Of a DNA stretch of 64,000 nucleotides, positions 35,853 through 44,402 are shown in pieces. Every line of letters starts with the position of its first letter. Position 1 is the first letter of the stretch. The translations under genes were made by a program, and so were the position numbers. The notes below the pieces were generated by a model. That model did not search any database and was not told where the DNA came from. It saw only the letters and a program-made list of their open reading frames with translations. Location: contig NZ_JAAIYA010000004.1 in assembly GCF_010894405.1 (NCBI RefSeq), positions 62,001 to 126,000 on the forward strand, given 5' to 3'. Source of the DNA: Pyxidicoccus caerfyrddinensis (GTDB lineage Bacteria > Myxococcota > Myxococcia > Myxococcales > Myxococcaceae).

Positions 35853-36061
35853 CGCTACTTCGTGATGGCCGCGCCGAACCCCATCCGTAGCGTCAGCACT
35901 GACGCCGAGCTCGTCGCCAGCATCCTGGCGTCCCTCCTTCCATGACTCCGTCCAGCCGGATGCGGGCGCGTGAACGCACCCAGGCATCAGGCATGGAAGG
36001 GCACGTCGCACGCCGCTGCGGTCTTTCGTCCTGCGGAGGTCGCGAAGATCATCCATCGCGG

Positions 36062-36256
36062 ACTGCCGTGACGGTCTTTCCCGGCGAAATCTATCAGGCG
36101 CCCCGAAGCTGGACCGAGCGGGCCTATCACAAGCTCATCTACTACAACCGGGTCGACAAGGGCGGCCACTTCGCGGCCTGGGAAGTGCCGGACCTGTTCG
36201 CCTCCGAGCTCCGCGCGGCGTTCAGGTCCCTGCGCCAGGTCGGCAGCGACGAGTGA
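36062..36256 (+). pseudogene. 3' fragment of an epoxide-hydrolase-like gene
   Basis: The frame reads TAVTVFPGEIYQAPRSWTER, then HKLIYYNRVDKGGHFAAWE, and stops at 36256. This is the C-terminus of bacterial epoxide hydrolases, including the catalytic His in GGHFAAWE. Upstream sequence in this frame does not match the family and the lid and nucleophile regions are absent, so the gene is truncated. The preceding gap (35853-36061) contains a spaced 9-bp inverted repeat (TGACGCTAC at 35850-35858, GTAGCGTCA at 35887-35895) and nothing else I can support. Confidence 0.65.
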
Positions 36257-36277
36257 GGTTGAGACACGGTTGAGACA

Positions 36278-37039
36278 TCAGAAGGGATCGTCCCCCGACG
36301 GGAAGTTGTCGAAGTCGATCTCCTTGCCACGTGGCCGCGGTGGCCCCGCTGGCATCGGAAGCCGCGCTGGCAAACCCATCCAAGAAGTGTTGTTGACGGG
36401 TGCCGTTGCCTCGTCCCAGCGAAACTCGGTCCCTTCGCCGGGATCTGGATAGCTGATGCCGCCCAGGCGTCGCGCGAAGTCGATGTGAGCCCACTCGTCG
36501 TCTGGTGAATACTTGTCGCCCGGGAAAGGGGGTGGCCCTTCACCGTCGTCCCCTTCGCCGTCCTCGATGACTGCCGACTTGAACGCAGTCTCATAACGTC
36601 GGAACAGGTCGGGTTCGACTCCGAACAGCGAAGCGGCCCGCTCGACGTCACCGTAGAGGGTGGGCTCGGGCAGCGAGTAGACGGCCATCGCCGCGAGTTC
36701 TTCTCCGGAGTCAAAGATCGAGTAGTTCCAGGTCCCATCGAACACGAAGAACGACACGGCCACGCACTTCAGTTCCTGGGAAACCGCCTGAGCCCAGGAG
36801 GACACCGCGTGAAACTCCCAGCCAAGCATCACCGCGCTCGTAAACACGGGTACGGGTGGAGCCTTCTTGAAGAGTCCCTTGAGTGTTCCGAGCGCACCCG
36901 GTTTTTCAGCCGCCACGCACCGCGCGACTCGAAACCCTTCTGGAACGTCGCCCGTCGCGGCTCGCGATCGCACCTTCTGCAAGACGGGGATGAGATCTGC
37001 GTCTGTCCGTACAGCAAACCATCCAAGCTTTGTCGCCAC
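36278..37039 (-). CDS. Unknown protein with unusual codon composition
   Basis: The 253-residue product starts with GTG 37039 behind GAGG (about 9 bases away). It has no signal peptide. The N-terminus is a small alpha/beta region (GWFAVRTDADLIPVLQKV); the middle has aromatic-rich strands (GTWNYSIFDSGEELAAMAVY); the C-terminal ~70 residues are acidic and Pro/Gly-rich, apparently disordered. I recognise no family. In the first 60 codons, 24 end in A or T, far more than in neighbouring genes, which suggests recent transfer. It lies beside a decayed region and could be a phage- or island-derived effector or a defence accessory, but nothing proves this. Confidence 0.65.
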   Translation of the reverse strand: MATKLGWFAVRTDADLIPVLQKVRSRAATGDVPEGFRVARCVAAEKPGALGTLKGLFKKAPPVPVFTSAVMLGWEFHAVSSWAQAVSQELKCVAVSFFVFDGTWNYSIFDSGEELAAMAVYSLPEPTLYGDVERAASLFGVEPDLFRRYETAFKSAVIEDGEGDDGEGPPPFPGDKYSPDDEWAHIDFARRLGGISYPDPGEGTEFRWDEATAPVNNTSWMGLPARLPMPAGPPRPRGKEIDFDNFPSGDDPF

Positions 37040-37265
37040 GATCGAACCTCGCTGGTCTGCTGATATCGCCCTGCGTCCGGTTCGCCGTCAAGGCGCTCTC
37101 GATGTGGGCAGCTCGTCATGAAGAGGCACGCGAGCACTTCGTGAGAGCGCGATAGTCGAGGGCCCCCCGGGAGCTGCTGCCCCCGGAGGGTCATGTCCGC
37201 GACGAGGACGCGGTGGCGCTTCCACGACCGCCCCGCGCCCTGTCTGCCAGATGCCGCCGTGGCGA

Positions 37266-38657
37266 CTACGGGCTGATGGAGAAGCTCCCCGCCCAGTAAC
37301 CGTAGGAATACGTGGTGACGCCGTTGCGGGTGGAGCCGGTATAGCTGCCCTGTCCCGGCTGGATGGTGACGGACAACTGCCCGCCCGTGACGGGAATCAC
37401 CCCCGCATGCACTGCCGCCGCGCAGACATTCGAGTCGTCGGTATAGAGGTCCGTCCCCCACACAGCCCCTCCGGAGCTCCCCGCCGGGCAGCTGCACCGG
37501 ATGCTCGACCCGTTCTGCCCGCGGTAGGACATGATGTTGAAACTGGAGCAGAGCGGCGGCGGCTGCGGCACCTGCGCACCGATGAAGCGGAAGCTCCCCG
37601 GCCAGGCGCCGTAGGAGCTCGTGGTGACGCCGTTGCGGGTGGTTCCGATGAAGATGCTCTGGGCCGGCTGGACCTCGAGGACCACCGCCCCGCCGCTGGT
37701 GGTCATCACCCCCGCGTGCACCGCGGCGGTGCAGATGTTCGAGTCATCGGTGTAGAGGTTCGTTCCCCAGACCGAGCCTCCGCCCCCCGAGGAGCAGGTG
37801 CAGCGAATCTGCGCCCCCGTCTGCCCTTGGTAGGCCGCGACGTTGACGTCCGGGCAGCTCTGGGTCGCGCTCTGGCCATAGAGGATGTTCAGCGCGTTGA
37901 TGTCCGCACTGGTGAACTCGCCGGTATTGTCGATGTGGGGGCAGGCGTTCATGACGGACCCGTTCCAGACAGCGGTGGTCGGTGTTCCCGGAATGTGGAT
38001 GACGCCCACGTCCTCGGCCCCTTCGACGCCGCTGTAACGCGGCTCGCAGCTGATGCTGCGATCATAGTAGTCCGTGTGGCGCAGGCCGAGGGTGTGGCCG
38101 AGCTCGTGAGTGATGATGTGCTCGTTGATGTCGAGGGGTTGGTCGTTCAGCGCGGGGATCATGTTGATGGACCCGCCGGGCAGGCCGTACGAAGGGAATT
38201 CCGCCCAGTTTTCGTCGGGTCGGATGATGGAGATCCCCGCGGCGATGGTCGCGGAGCAGCCGGTCGTCGGACCGCGCGCGAAGGTGAATCGCAGACCGAG
38301 CGCGTTGTAGTTTCCGATGGCCAGGTCGAGTCCCTGGCTCATATTGGAGTAGCTGTTGAACGCGGTCGAGGGGTCGATGCAGATCTTCGTCACCTGAGGG
38401 CCGACGAGGTTGGTCGAGCGGTAATGCTCGGCGCTCCCCGCGGGAGCCTGAATCATCTCGCGGGACGCCTGGAGCGTCACATACGCGTCGCCGCTCACGA
38501 ACACGGCCTCGTTGATGACGTGGATGTCCTTGGCCGGATAGCCGGCCTCGATGAGGTTGGAGATGATCTCCTCGTTCTCCATCTGCGGGTCCATACCGCC
38601 GCAGCCAACCAGCAATGCGACACCGGTCACCGCGAGGACTGCTGCTTGCTTGAACAT
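37266..38657 (-). CDS. Lipoprotein M57-like zinc protease with two LCCL domains
   Basis: This 463-residue lipoprotein (ALLVGC, C19) begins at ATG 38657. Residues about 20-290 form a metzincin-type domain with HELGHTLGLRH at 184-194, the three zinc His of HExxHxxGxxH proteins, similar to the M57 family (dual-action HEIGH proteases). A downstream VMNACPH segment is the Met-turn candidate. Two LCCL domains follow (about 290-375 and 380-463), each with a YTDDSxxC...AAVHAGV core and paired Cys. LCCL domains bind ligands or carbohydrates outside cells, so it probably tethers the protease to a target. It is 44 bases downstream of the Cys-rich lipoprotein on the same strand. Confidence 0.9.
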   Translation of the reverse strand: MFKQAAVLAVTGVALLVGCGGMDPQMENEEIISNLIEAGYPAKDIHVINEAVFVSGDAYVTLQASREMIQAPAGSAEHYRSTNLVGPQVTKICIDPSTAFNSYSNMSQGLDLAIGNYNALGLRFTFARGPTTGCSATIAAGISIIRPDENWAEFPSYGLPGGSINMIPALNDQPLDINEHIITHELGHTLGLRHTDYYDRSISCEPRYSGVEGAEDVGVIHIPGTPTTAVWNGSVMNACPHIDNTGEFTSADINALNILYGQSATQSCPDVNVAAYQGQTGAQIRCTCSSGGGGSVWGTNLYTDDSNICTAAVHAGVMTTSGGAVVLEVQPAQSIFIGTTRNGVTTSSYGAWPGSFRFIGAQVPQPPPLCSSFNIMSYRGQNGSSIRCSCPAGSSGGAVWGTDLYTDDSNVCAAAVHAGVIPVTGGQLSVTIQPGQGSYTGSTRNGVTTYSYGYWAGSFSISP

Positions 38658-38701
38658 GGATGCTCGTTTCTCTGACTGTGGGGGATGTGTCCTGCGGGGG
38701 A

Positions 38702-38944
38702 CTAGTCGATGTCCGCGTCGCAGTTGGTGCCGCAGGCCTCGTGGCAGTCGCAGAGCTTCGCAGTGCAGCTCTGGACGCAGGCCCCGTAGCCCGGCTCCTC
38801 GCCGGTGCCGCACGCGGCGACGCACAGGGTGTGCTTGTTCGTGCACGCAGAGGACTCCTCGGCGGTGCATTCATCATCTCCGCAGGCGGTGGCGAAGAAG
38901 GCGAGCGACATCGAGGCGGCGAGAACCAGAACGAACGTCTTCAT
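38702..38944 (-). CDS. Small cysteine-rich lipoprotein
   Basis: The 80-residue lipoprotein has a signal ending FATAC (C21) and ten further Cys. Spacings are regular: C41-x3-C45 and C56-x3-C60, ten residues apart, then C67-x3-C71-x3-C75. This twin CX3C pattern suits two disulfide-locked helices, as in CHCH-type proteins. It is directly upstream of the M57-LCCL protease on the same strand (44-base gap), so the two may be co-transcribed. It may be an inhibitor, carrier or chaperone of the protease; nothing in the sequence proves which. Confidence 0.75.
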   Translation of the reverse strand: MKTFVLVLAASMSLAFFATACGDDECTAEESSACTNKHTLCVAACGTGEEPGYGACVQSCTAKLCDCHEACGTNCDADID

Positions 38945-39166
38945 GAAGAGACAGCTCCGTGGATGTGGGGATGATTGGGTTGCGGCACGCGGCTTCCGTG
39001 CGTGCGTGCCGGGGAGGTTGCACGCCCCATGCCCTCAGCGGAGCCGGTGCGCTCCCGGCGCTCCTCGCGCCTCATCTCGCGGGGTTGGCGCGTCAGGCCG
39101 TGGAGGAGCGCGGGAAGGCTGTCCCCTGCCAGGAGACAGCTGTCCGGGGGCACGACACTTCAGCCC

Positions 39167-40690
39167 TCAGCGGGCCGGCTCGAAATCCACTCGCAGGGTG
39201 GCGACAGCGCCCGGCTCGATTCGGACGGTGCGCTGCTCGGTCCGTCCCAGCACGGGGTTGTGGAAGACGATGGTGTGGCGTCCCGCGGGCAACGGGTAGC
39301 GGGCCAGCGGCGTCCGGTCCACCTCGCGCCCGTCCACGGAGATGACCGCCCACGGACGCGCGTCCACGGTCAGGTAGCCGATACCGGCAGGGGCCTTCGC
39401 CTCCATGGCCCGTGCGGGCTCGCGCCTCACCGGCGCAGAGGAGGACGACGGGCGCCTCGGGGCCTCCACGGGGGCGGGCTGCTCCATGGGGGACGGAGAC
39501 GGGACAGCGACAGCCGCTGGTTGCCCGGCGCCGTCGGCGGACGCCTCCCCGGTGCGGCTGGCAGCCGCTGGCCGCGCGCCCTGCCACCAGAGCCCGACCC
39601 CCGCAACCACCACGGCCGCGCCTCCCACCAGGACGAGGCTCCGTCTTCTCCTGGGTGGGCGTGTACCGCCCTGCCGCGCCACCTCCTCCGGCTCGCCGGC
39701 GGGGGGACCGGTCCGGGTAGGGCCAGCGTCCCGCGACGGCGGAGGCTGGCGGAAGAGGGCCAGCTCGGCGGCGCACAGCGACTCGACGAGCGCGCCCAGC
39801 TCGGCGGGCCCGGCCACCGGCCCCTCCAGGAAGCCGTCGAGGAGCGCCCGCGCTGACGGCAGCCGCAGCTCCCGCTCGCGAGCGGCGCCCCGCTGGAGCG
39901 TGTCGCGCAGGCGTGCGCTGGCATCCGGCCGGAGGTGCGTCACATCCGGCAGCGACTCGTGGCGGATGGCGTCCATCGTGGCCGGGTCCGTCTCGCGCTG
40001 GAACGGTGAGCTCAACGTGAGCGCCTGGTACAGCGTCACGGCCGCCGCGAAGACATCCGCCCGTGCATCCACGGGCCCCGTCGCCTCCAGCTGCTCCGGA
40101 GGCATGTACGCGAACTTGCCCCACGGACGGCCGCCGCGGGTCGTCACGTGGGAGAGCACCCGGGCGATGCCGAAGTCGCCGAGCAGCACGGCCCCGCGTG
40201 TGGACACCATGACGTTGGACGGGCTGACGTCGCGGTGGACGACACCGAAGTCCTCGCCTCCGGGCCCCCGCAGGTGGTGTGCGTAGTCCAGCGCCTCGCA
40301 AAGGCCGGTGGCCACCGCCCGCACCACGGGAAGCGAAAGGCGCCGGCCTTCCCGCCGGCACGCGCGCAGCAACTGCGACAGGCTCACGCCCTCCACGAGC
40401 GCCATCGCCAGGTAGTAGCGCCCGTCCGCCTCGCCCGCGTCGAAGAGCGGGATGATGTGGGGGTGCTCCATCCGCGCGGCGATGCGGGCCTCCTCCAGGA
40501 AGCGCTCCACCAGCGCGGGCTCCTCGGAGAGGTGGGGCAGCAGCAGCTTGAGTGCCACGCGCTTCTCGAAGCCGGCCAGGCCCGTGCGCCGGGCGATGAA
40601 CACCTCGCCCATGCCCCCCGCCGCGATGCGCGAGAGCAGCTCGTAGGGGCCCACGCGCAGCCCCCGGGTGGCGAGCCCGGTCGCTACCAT
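39167..40690 (-). CDS. Membrane Ser/Thr protein kinase with a PEGA tail
   Basis: The 507-residue protein starts at ATG 40690, inside the end of the upstream TPR gene (7-base overlap), with no Shine-Dalgarno, so translational coupling is likely. The kinase domain (about 15-290) has the Gly loop AAGGMGEV, Lys48, HRD at 153-155 (HRDVSPSN), DFG at 173-175 and PPEQ in the activation segment: all catalytic residues are present. Then come a Pro/Ala-rich linker, one membrane segment (LVLVGGAAVVVAGVGLWW, about residue 375-395) and a C-terminal PEGA domain outside the membrane. It is the last gene of a four-gene operon with a sigma-54 activator, which it might phosphorylate through the FHA domain. Confidence 0.93.
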   Translation of the reverse strand: MVATGLATRGLRVGPYELLSRIAAGGMGEVFIARRTGLAGFEKRVALKLLLPHLSEEPALVERFLEEARIAARMEHPHIIPLFDAGEADGRYYLAMALVEGVSLSQLLRACRREGRRLSLPVVRAVATGLCEALDYAHHLRGPGGEDFGVVHRDVSPSNVMVSTRGAVLLGDFGIARVLSHVTTRGGRPWGKFAYMPPEQLEATGPVDARADVFAAAVTLYQALTLSSPFQRETDPATMDAIRHESLPDVTHLRPDASARLRDTLQRGAARERELRLPSARALLDGFLEGPVAGPAELGALVESLCAAELALFRQPPPSRDAGPTRTGPPAGEPEEVARQGGTRPPRRRRSLVLVGGAAVVVAGVGLWWQGARPAAASRTGEASADGAGQPAAVAVPSPSPMEQPAPVEAPRRPSSSSAPVRREPARAMEAKAPAGIGYLTVDARPWAVISVDGREVDRTPLARYPLPAGRHTIVFHNPVLGRTEQRTVRIEPGAVATLRVDFEPAR

Positions 40691-41670
40691 GTGAGGAGAT
40701 AGCCGCCGCCGAGCGCCGCCGCCCCGCCGCCGATGAAGAGGCCCGTGGCCCACCCGGCCTGCGTGCGCGCCCGGTCGGAGTGTCGCCGCGAGTCACCGGC
40801 CCACTCCGCGCGCGATGCGGCGTCATGCGACTCGCCGGACCGGACCTGCAGCCATGTGCCGCCCACGCCCGCGGCGACCGCCACCCCCAGCGACACCCAC
40901 CCCAGCGTCCTGCGGAGGCGGGGCGTCGTGGAGGCCCCCCCGCCCCCCTGCACGTCCCCGGGTCCGGCACCCGGAGCAGGCACGGGAGCCACGAGGGACT
41001 CCGAGACGACACCGTCCCGGGCCTCGGTGCCCGGCACAGACGCGGCAGCCATGCCCCGGGTCCACTCCTGCGGCGCCTCCGGAGCACCCAGCCGGGTCAG
41101 CCCGTTGCCCTCCGGGCCCTGCGCCTCGACGTACCAACGCACGGGGCCGGGCCCACCGCCGGGAAGCTGGAAGACGCAGCACTGCGCGTCGGGCCGGGCG
41201 CGCAGCGGCCGCCAGTCCGCGTCGCGCGAGCCGCGCCAATGCAGCACCACGGCGTCGACGCGCCGCCACGGGTCCACCACCTCCACGCGCACCAAGCCTT
41301 CGGCCGCGGGGAGCTGCTTGAGGGCCACGTAGCCGGCTGGAAAGAGCCGGGCCTTCACGGCCTGGAACGTCTCGAGAATCTTGGGCGACAGGTCCGCCGG
41401 AGGCTCGGCGCGCGGGTCGAGCATCAGCATCCGCTCATAGGTGGCCTCGGCCTCCTGGCGCCGGCCCTCGGCCAGCTCACAGCGGGCCCGCAGCTCGAGG
41501 ATGTCCAGGTGCTGGGCGCGGGTGCTGGAGGGCACCTGCTCGGCGAGCTCGAGCAACTCCACCGCTTCGCTGAAGTGAAGCGCCTCGTACCGCGCCCGTG
41601 CCTGCTCCAGATAGGGATTGGCCGGCGCGGCCTGTCCCAGCACCACCAGCAGTGTCACGGCGAGCCACAT
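40684..41670 (-). CDS. Exported TPR-type protein with C-terminal membrane segments
   Basis: The 328-residue protein begins at ATG 41670 with AGGA upstream. Residues 1-15 are a signal peptide. Residues about 20-85 form TPR-like helices (SEAVELLELAEQVPSS, EAEATYERML). A beta-rich middle follows (WYVEAQGPEGN). Two hydrophobic segments lie near the C-terminus (LGWVSLGVAVAAGVGGTW and GLFIGGGAAALGGGYLL). It is typical of the small TPR proteins encoded beside myxobacterial kinases. It overlaps the kinase by 7 bases and lies 17 bases after the activator. Confidence 0.8.
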   Translation of the reverse strand: MWLAVTLLVVLGQAAPANPYLEQARARYEALHFSEAVELLELAEQVPSSTRAQHLDILELRARCELAEGRRQEAEATYERMLMLDPRAEPPADLSPKILETFQAVKARLFPAGYVALKQLPAAEGLVRVEVVDPWRRVDAVVLHWRGSRDADWRPLRARPDAQCCVFQLPGGGPGPVRWYVEAQGPEGNGLTRLGAPEAPQEWTRGMAAASVPGTEARDGVVSESLVAPVPAPGAGPGDVQGGGGASTTPRLRRTLGWVSLGVAVAAGVGGTWLQVRSGESHDAASRAEWAGDSRRHSDRARTQAGWATGLFIGGGAAALGGGYLLTW

Positions 41671-41687
41671 GTCGCGCGCATCCTAGC

Positions 41688-42986
41688 TCAGCCCCTGCCG
41701 CGTCCGGGGAGCAGCCCGTGGGTCTTGAGGAGCCGGTAGAAGTAGGAGCGCGCCAGGCCCGCCTCCCGCGCGGCCGCCGAGGCGGAGCCCCGGTGCCGTG
41801 CGAGCTGCGCCTCCAGGTAGCTGCGCTCGAAGACCCCGAGGACGCGCTCGCGTGTCGCGTGGAAGTCCTCCTTCGCTCCGCCAGGGGGCGCGAGCTCGGG
41901 CAGCGCGGCCTCGGCGCCCAGGGTGAGGGTCCGCTCCACCGCGTTGCGCAGCTCCCGCACGTTGCCGGGCCAGTGATAGGCGGTCAGCGTGGCGAGGCTC
42001 GCGGGGGACAGCGGAAGTGAGGCCCCGAGGCTCCGGGCGAAGTGCTCGGCGAGCAGCGAAATGTCGTCCAGCCGCTCCCTCAGGGGCGGCGCGTGCAGCA
42101 CGATGCTCGCCAGCCGGTGGTAGAGGTCCGGCCGGAAGGTGCCCTTCTTCATCGCGGCCGTGAGGTCTCGGTGCGTGGCGGCGACGAGCCGAAAGCGGAC
42201 GTGGCGCTCGCGCGTCTCGCCCAGGCGGCAGAAGCGCCCCGTCTCCAGGACACGCAGGAAGGTGGGTTGGACTTCCAGCGGCAACTCCGCCACCTCGTCG
42301 AGGAAGAGGGTGCCCTCATGGGCGGCCTCGATGGCGCCCGGGGTGTCTGCCACCGCGCCCGTGAAGGCGCCGCGCGCATGGCCGAAGAGGATGCCGGGCA
42401 GCAGGGACGCGGGGACGGCGCCACAGTCGAAGGCGCGCAGCGCGCCCGTCTTTCCGGACAGGGCGTGCAGGGCCCTCGCGATGCCCTCCTTGCCCGTGCC
42501 CGTCTCGCCCTGGATGAGGACGGAGATGTCCACGGGAGCCACGCGCTCGACTTCGGCGAAGAGCCGGCGCATCGCGAGCGAGCGGCCGAGCAGTCCCGCG
42601 AGCTCGGTCTGTTCGCTGAGGCGCTCGAGCGCGGCCTCCGCCGGGAGCAGGGCGAGCCGGGTCTTCCCGAGCGCGACGATGGCGCCCAGGGGGACCTCCA
42701 CCACCTCCACCCGGGCACCCAGATAGCGCGTCCCGTTGCGGCTCTTGAGGTCCCTGACACGCACGCGGGGCCCGAGCAGCTCGAGGCTCACGTGCTGGCG
42801 GGACACGGTGTCATCGGTGAGGACCAGCTGGCAGTCCGGCAGCGTCCCCACCACGACGGTGCCCCCCTCCACCAGGGCGGACCGGCCACGGTCCGGCCCC
42901 TCCAGGACGAGCAGCCGTACCCTGGGCGGGCCGTCGGGGTCCGTCTTCTCGGTGATGGGCGAGGTGCGCGGGGGAGACGCGCTCAT
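41688..42986 (-). CDS. FHA-domain sigma-54-dependent activator (NtrC-type)
   Basis: The 432-residue enhancer-binding protein starts at ATG 42986, overlapping the upstream stop (ATGA), behind GAGGA. It has an N-terminal FHA domain (about 22-112, with SRQHVSLE and RNGT), then the sigma-54 AAA+ domain: Walker A GETGTGKE, the loop GAFTGA that contacts sigma-54, Walker B TLFLDE and the arginine-finger region. A Fis-type helix-turn-helix (RGSASAAAREAGLARSYFYR) ends the protein. FHA domains bind phospho-Thr, so the kinase in the same operon is a candidate input. Confidence 0.95.
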   Translation of the reverse strand: MSASPPRTSPITEKTDPDGPPRVRLLVLEGPDRGRSALVEGGTVVVGTLPDCQLVLTDDTVSRQHVSLELLGPRVRVRDLKSRNGTRYLGARVEVVEVPLGAIVALGKTRLALLPAEAALERLSEQTELAGLLGRSLAMRRLFAEVERVAPVDISVLIQGETGTGKEGIARALHALSGKTGALRAFDCGAVPASLLPGILFGHARGAFTGAVADTPGAIEAAHEGTLFLDEVAELPLEVQPTFLRVLETGRFCRLGETRERHVRFRLVAATHRDLTAAMKKGTFRPDLYHRLASIVLHAPPLRERLDDISLLAEHFARSLGASLPLSPASLATLTAYHWPGNVRELRNAVERTLTLGAEAALPELAPPGGAKEDFHATRERVLGVFERSYLEAQLARHRGSASAAAREAGLARSYFYRLLKTHGLLPGRGRG

Positions 42987-43609
42987 GGCGCGTCCTCGCA
43001 GGGCGAGCTGCTGTCCGAGCGCCACAGCTTCACGTCATCGACCCACACCGGCGTCTGGACCCCGGCCGGAAGGACGAGCCGCACGGAGCCCACCATGTCC
43101 GGGAAGAAGTACGTGGAGGCGGTGACCTGCCGCCACGTGCCATCCAGCGGCAGCTCCCCTGTCTCATCGGGCTCGGAGTCCACCAGGAGCTGGAGCACGG
43201 CGGTGCGGCCCTCGCTTCCGCGAATCCAGGCCGAGGCGCAGTAGAAGCCCTCCTCCGGGTCGAGGAGCGGCGGCGAGCGGGGCGTCAGCGTCACGATGGC
43301 TCCCTCCTCCCGGGCCACGAGCCGCGCCGCGACGCCGCCGGTGAAGCCCGGGGCCTCGGAAGTCAGCACGCCGGGGGTTTCCCACCCCTGCGCACCCTCT
43401 TCGAAGCCGGAGTTGGACACGAGGTTGGCCGGCCGCGGCGTCTCGTCCCCCGCCGAGCAGCGCCCCGCCAGACACTGGAGGCCCGGCCCACAGGACTGGT
43501 CCGGGCCACAGCGCTTGCCGGTGACGTCGACGGGCTCGGGAATACAGCCTGGCGCGGCGGCGACACCGAGCACGAGCAGCGCGGCGCGTTTCCTGAAGCG
43601 TCCCAGCAC
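42983..43609 (-). CDS. Lipoprotein with a carbohydrate-binding-like jellyroll
   Basis: The 208-residue lipoprotein has a signal ending AAAPGC (C22). A short Cys-rich linker (CGPDQSCGPGLQC) leads to a beta-jellyroll domain beginning NLVSNSGFEEGAQGWE and ending VWVDDVKLWR, the pattern of CBM4/CBM9-type carbohydrate-binding modules. It is the first gene of the operon with the sigma-54 activator (4-base overlap). I infer a surface sensor or binding protein for glycan or envelope material, but no signal-transmission segment is visible. Confidence 0.8.
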   Translation of the reverse strand: MLGRFRKRAALLVLGVAAAPGCIPEPVDVTGKRCGPDQSCGPGLQCLAGRCSAGDETPRPANLVSNSGFEEGAQGWETPGVLTSEAPGFTGGVAARLVAREEGAIVTLTPRSPPLLDPEEGFYCASAWIRGSEGRTAVLQLLVDSEPDETGELPLDGTWRQVTASTYFFPDMVGSVRLVLPAGVQTPVWVDDVKLWRSDSSSPCEDAP

Positions 43610-43700
43610 GGGCGCGACACTACCGGCCTGGCCCCCATGGAGCCAGCGTCATACCGTCAGAGAACATCGCGACAATGGCGCAGGGGACAGCTACTTCTCT

Positions 43701-43716
43701 GGCAGAGAAATGGCCA
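43701..43716 (-). promoter_or_regulatory. Possible sigma-54 (-24/-12) promoter of the activator-kinase operon
   Basis: Read on the minus strand, 43716 to 43701 is TGGCCATTTCTCTGCC. It has GG and GC at exactly the -24/-12 spacing (TGGC at the left, TGC at the right) and lies about 90 bases before the operon start. The plus strand over the same site reads CTGGCAGAGAAATGGCC (43699-43715), which also fits the spacing, toward the gene at 43738. The match is partial. Confidence 0.4.
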
Positions 43717-43737
43717 TTGGAAGGTATGAGGAACGCC

Positions 43738-44220
43738 ATGAGCGACGAGCGCACGCCTGCCGAGCCCGAAGTGATGGAGCCCACGTTCTGGCGGAAGAAC
43801 GGCTGGACGGCCAGGGTCATCAAGAACGAGGAGGACGACGGCTGGGCCGTGGAAATCCGCAAGCAGGGGATCCCCGAGCCCGTCCTCATCAGTCCGTGGG
43901 TGATGGGCCGCGACAAGAAGAACCCCAAGCCCTTCGATGCGCCGGCGTTCGCGACCTTCGTGAAAACGGCCTCGGAGGTCCTCGACCGCTCCGCGCGACA
44001 GCGCGACCAGGCCATGACCAAGAAGCTCTCCATCGCCTGGGAGGGCCGCTGGTACGAGGTCCGGCTCGAGCTCGTAGCCGATGAGTATGAGCCCCACGCG
44101 CTGCTCTCGGCCATCGACGACGCGGGCGCGACCGTCGCGAAGCATCGCGTGCCCGCGAACTTCAAGTTCAACAGGGACGCCGCCAACGCGTGGGTGCGCG
44201 AGGGCTTCCCCGAGCCCTGA
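43738..44220 (+). CDS. Small cytosolic protein of unknown function
   Basis: The 160-residue product starts at ATG 43738 with AGGA at correct spacing; an ATG 12 bases earlier has its ribosome site too close. It has no signal peptide. The sequence suggests two related alpha/beta halves: FWRKNGWTARVIKNEEDDGW and IAWEGRWYEVRLELVADEYE. It lacks Cys. I recognise no family. It is divergent from the kinase operon across a region with a possible sigma-54 site. Confidence 0.65.
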   Translation: MSDERTPAEPEVMEPTFWRKNGWTARVIKNEEDDGWAVEIRKQGIPEPVLISPWVMGRDKKNPKPFDAPAFATFVKTASEVLDRSARQRDQAMTKKLSIAWEGRWYEVRLELVADEYEPHALLSAIDDAGATVAKHRVPANFKFNRDAANAWVREGFPEP

Positions 44221-44402
44221 GCAGGCTGTCCTCAACGACCCGGCGGATCAAGCCGCGAAGCCTCGAGAGCGCCAGGCGTGCCACGGTGTGAAACTGCCGT
44301 GCATTTGTCATGCGTCTCCACCTGTATCGATATGTCTCCGCGTGACGGGCATTCGTCCCATACCGCAACGGCCTCCAGACGCGGTGCGGAAGGGGAAACA
44401 CC

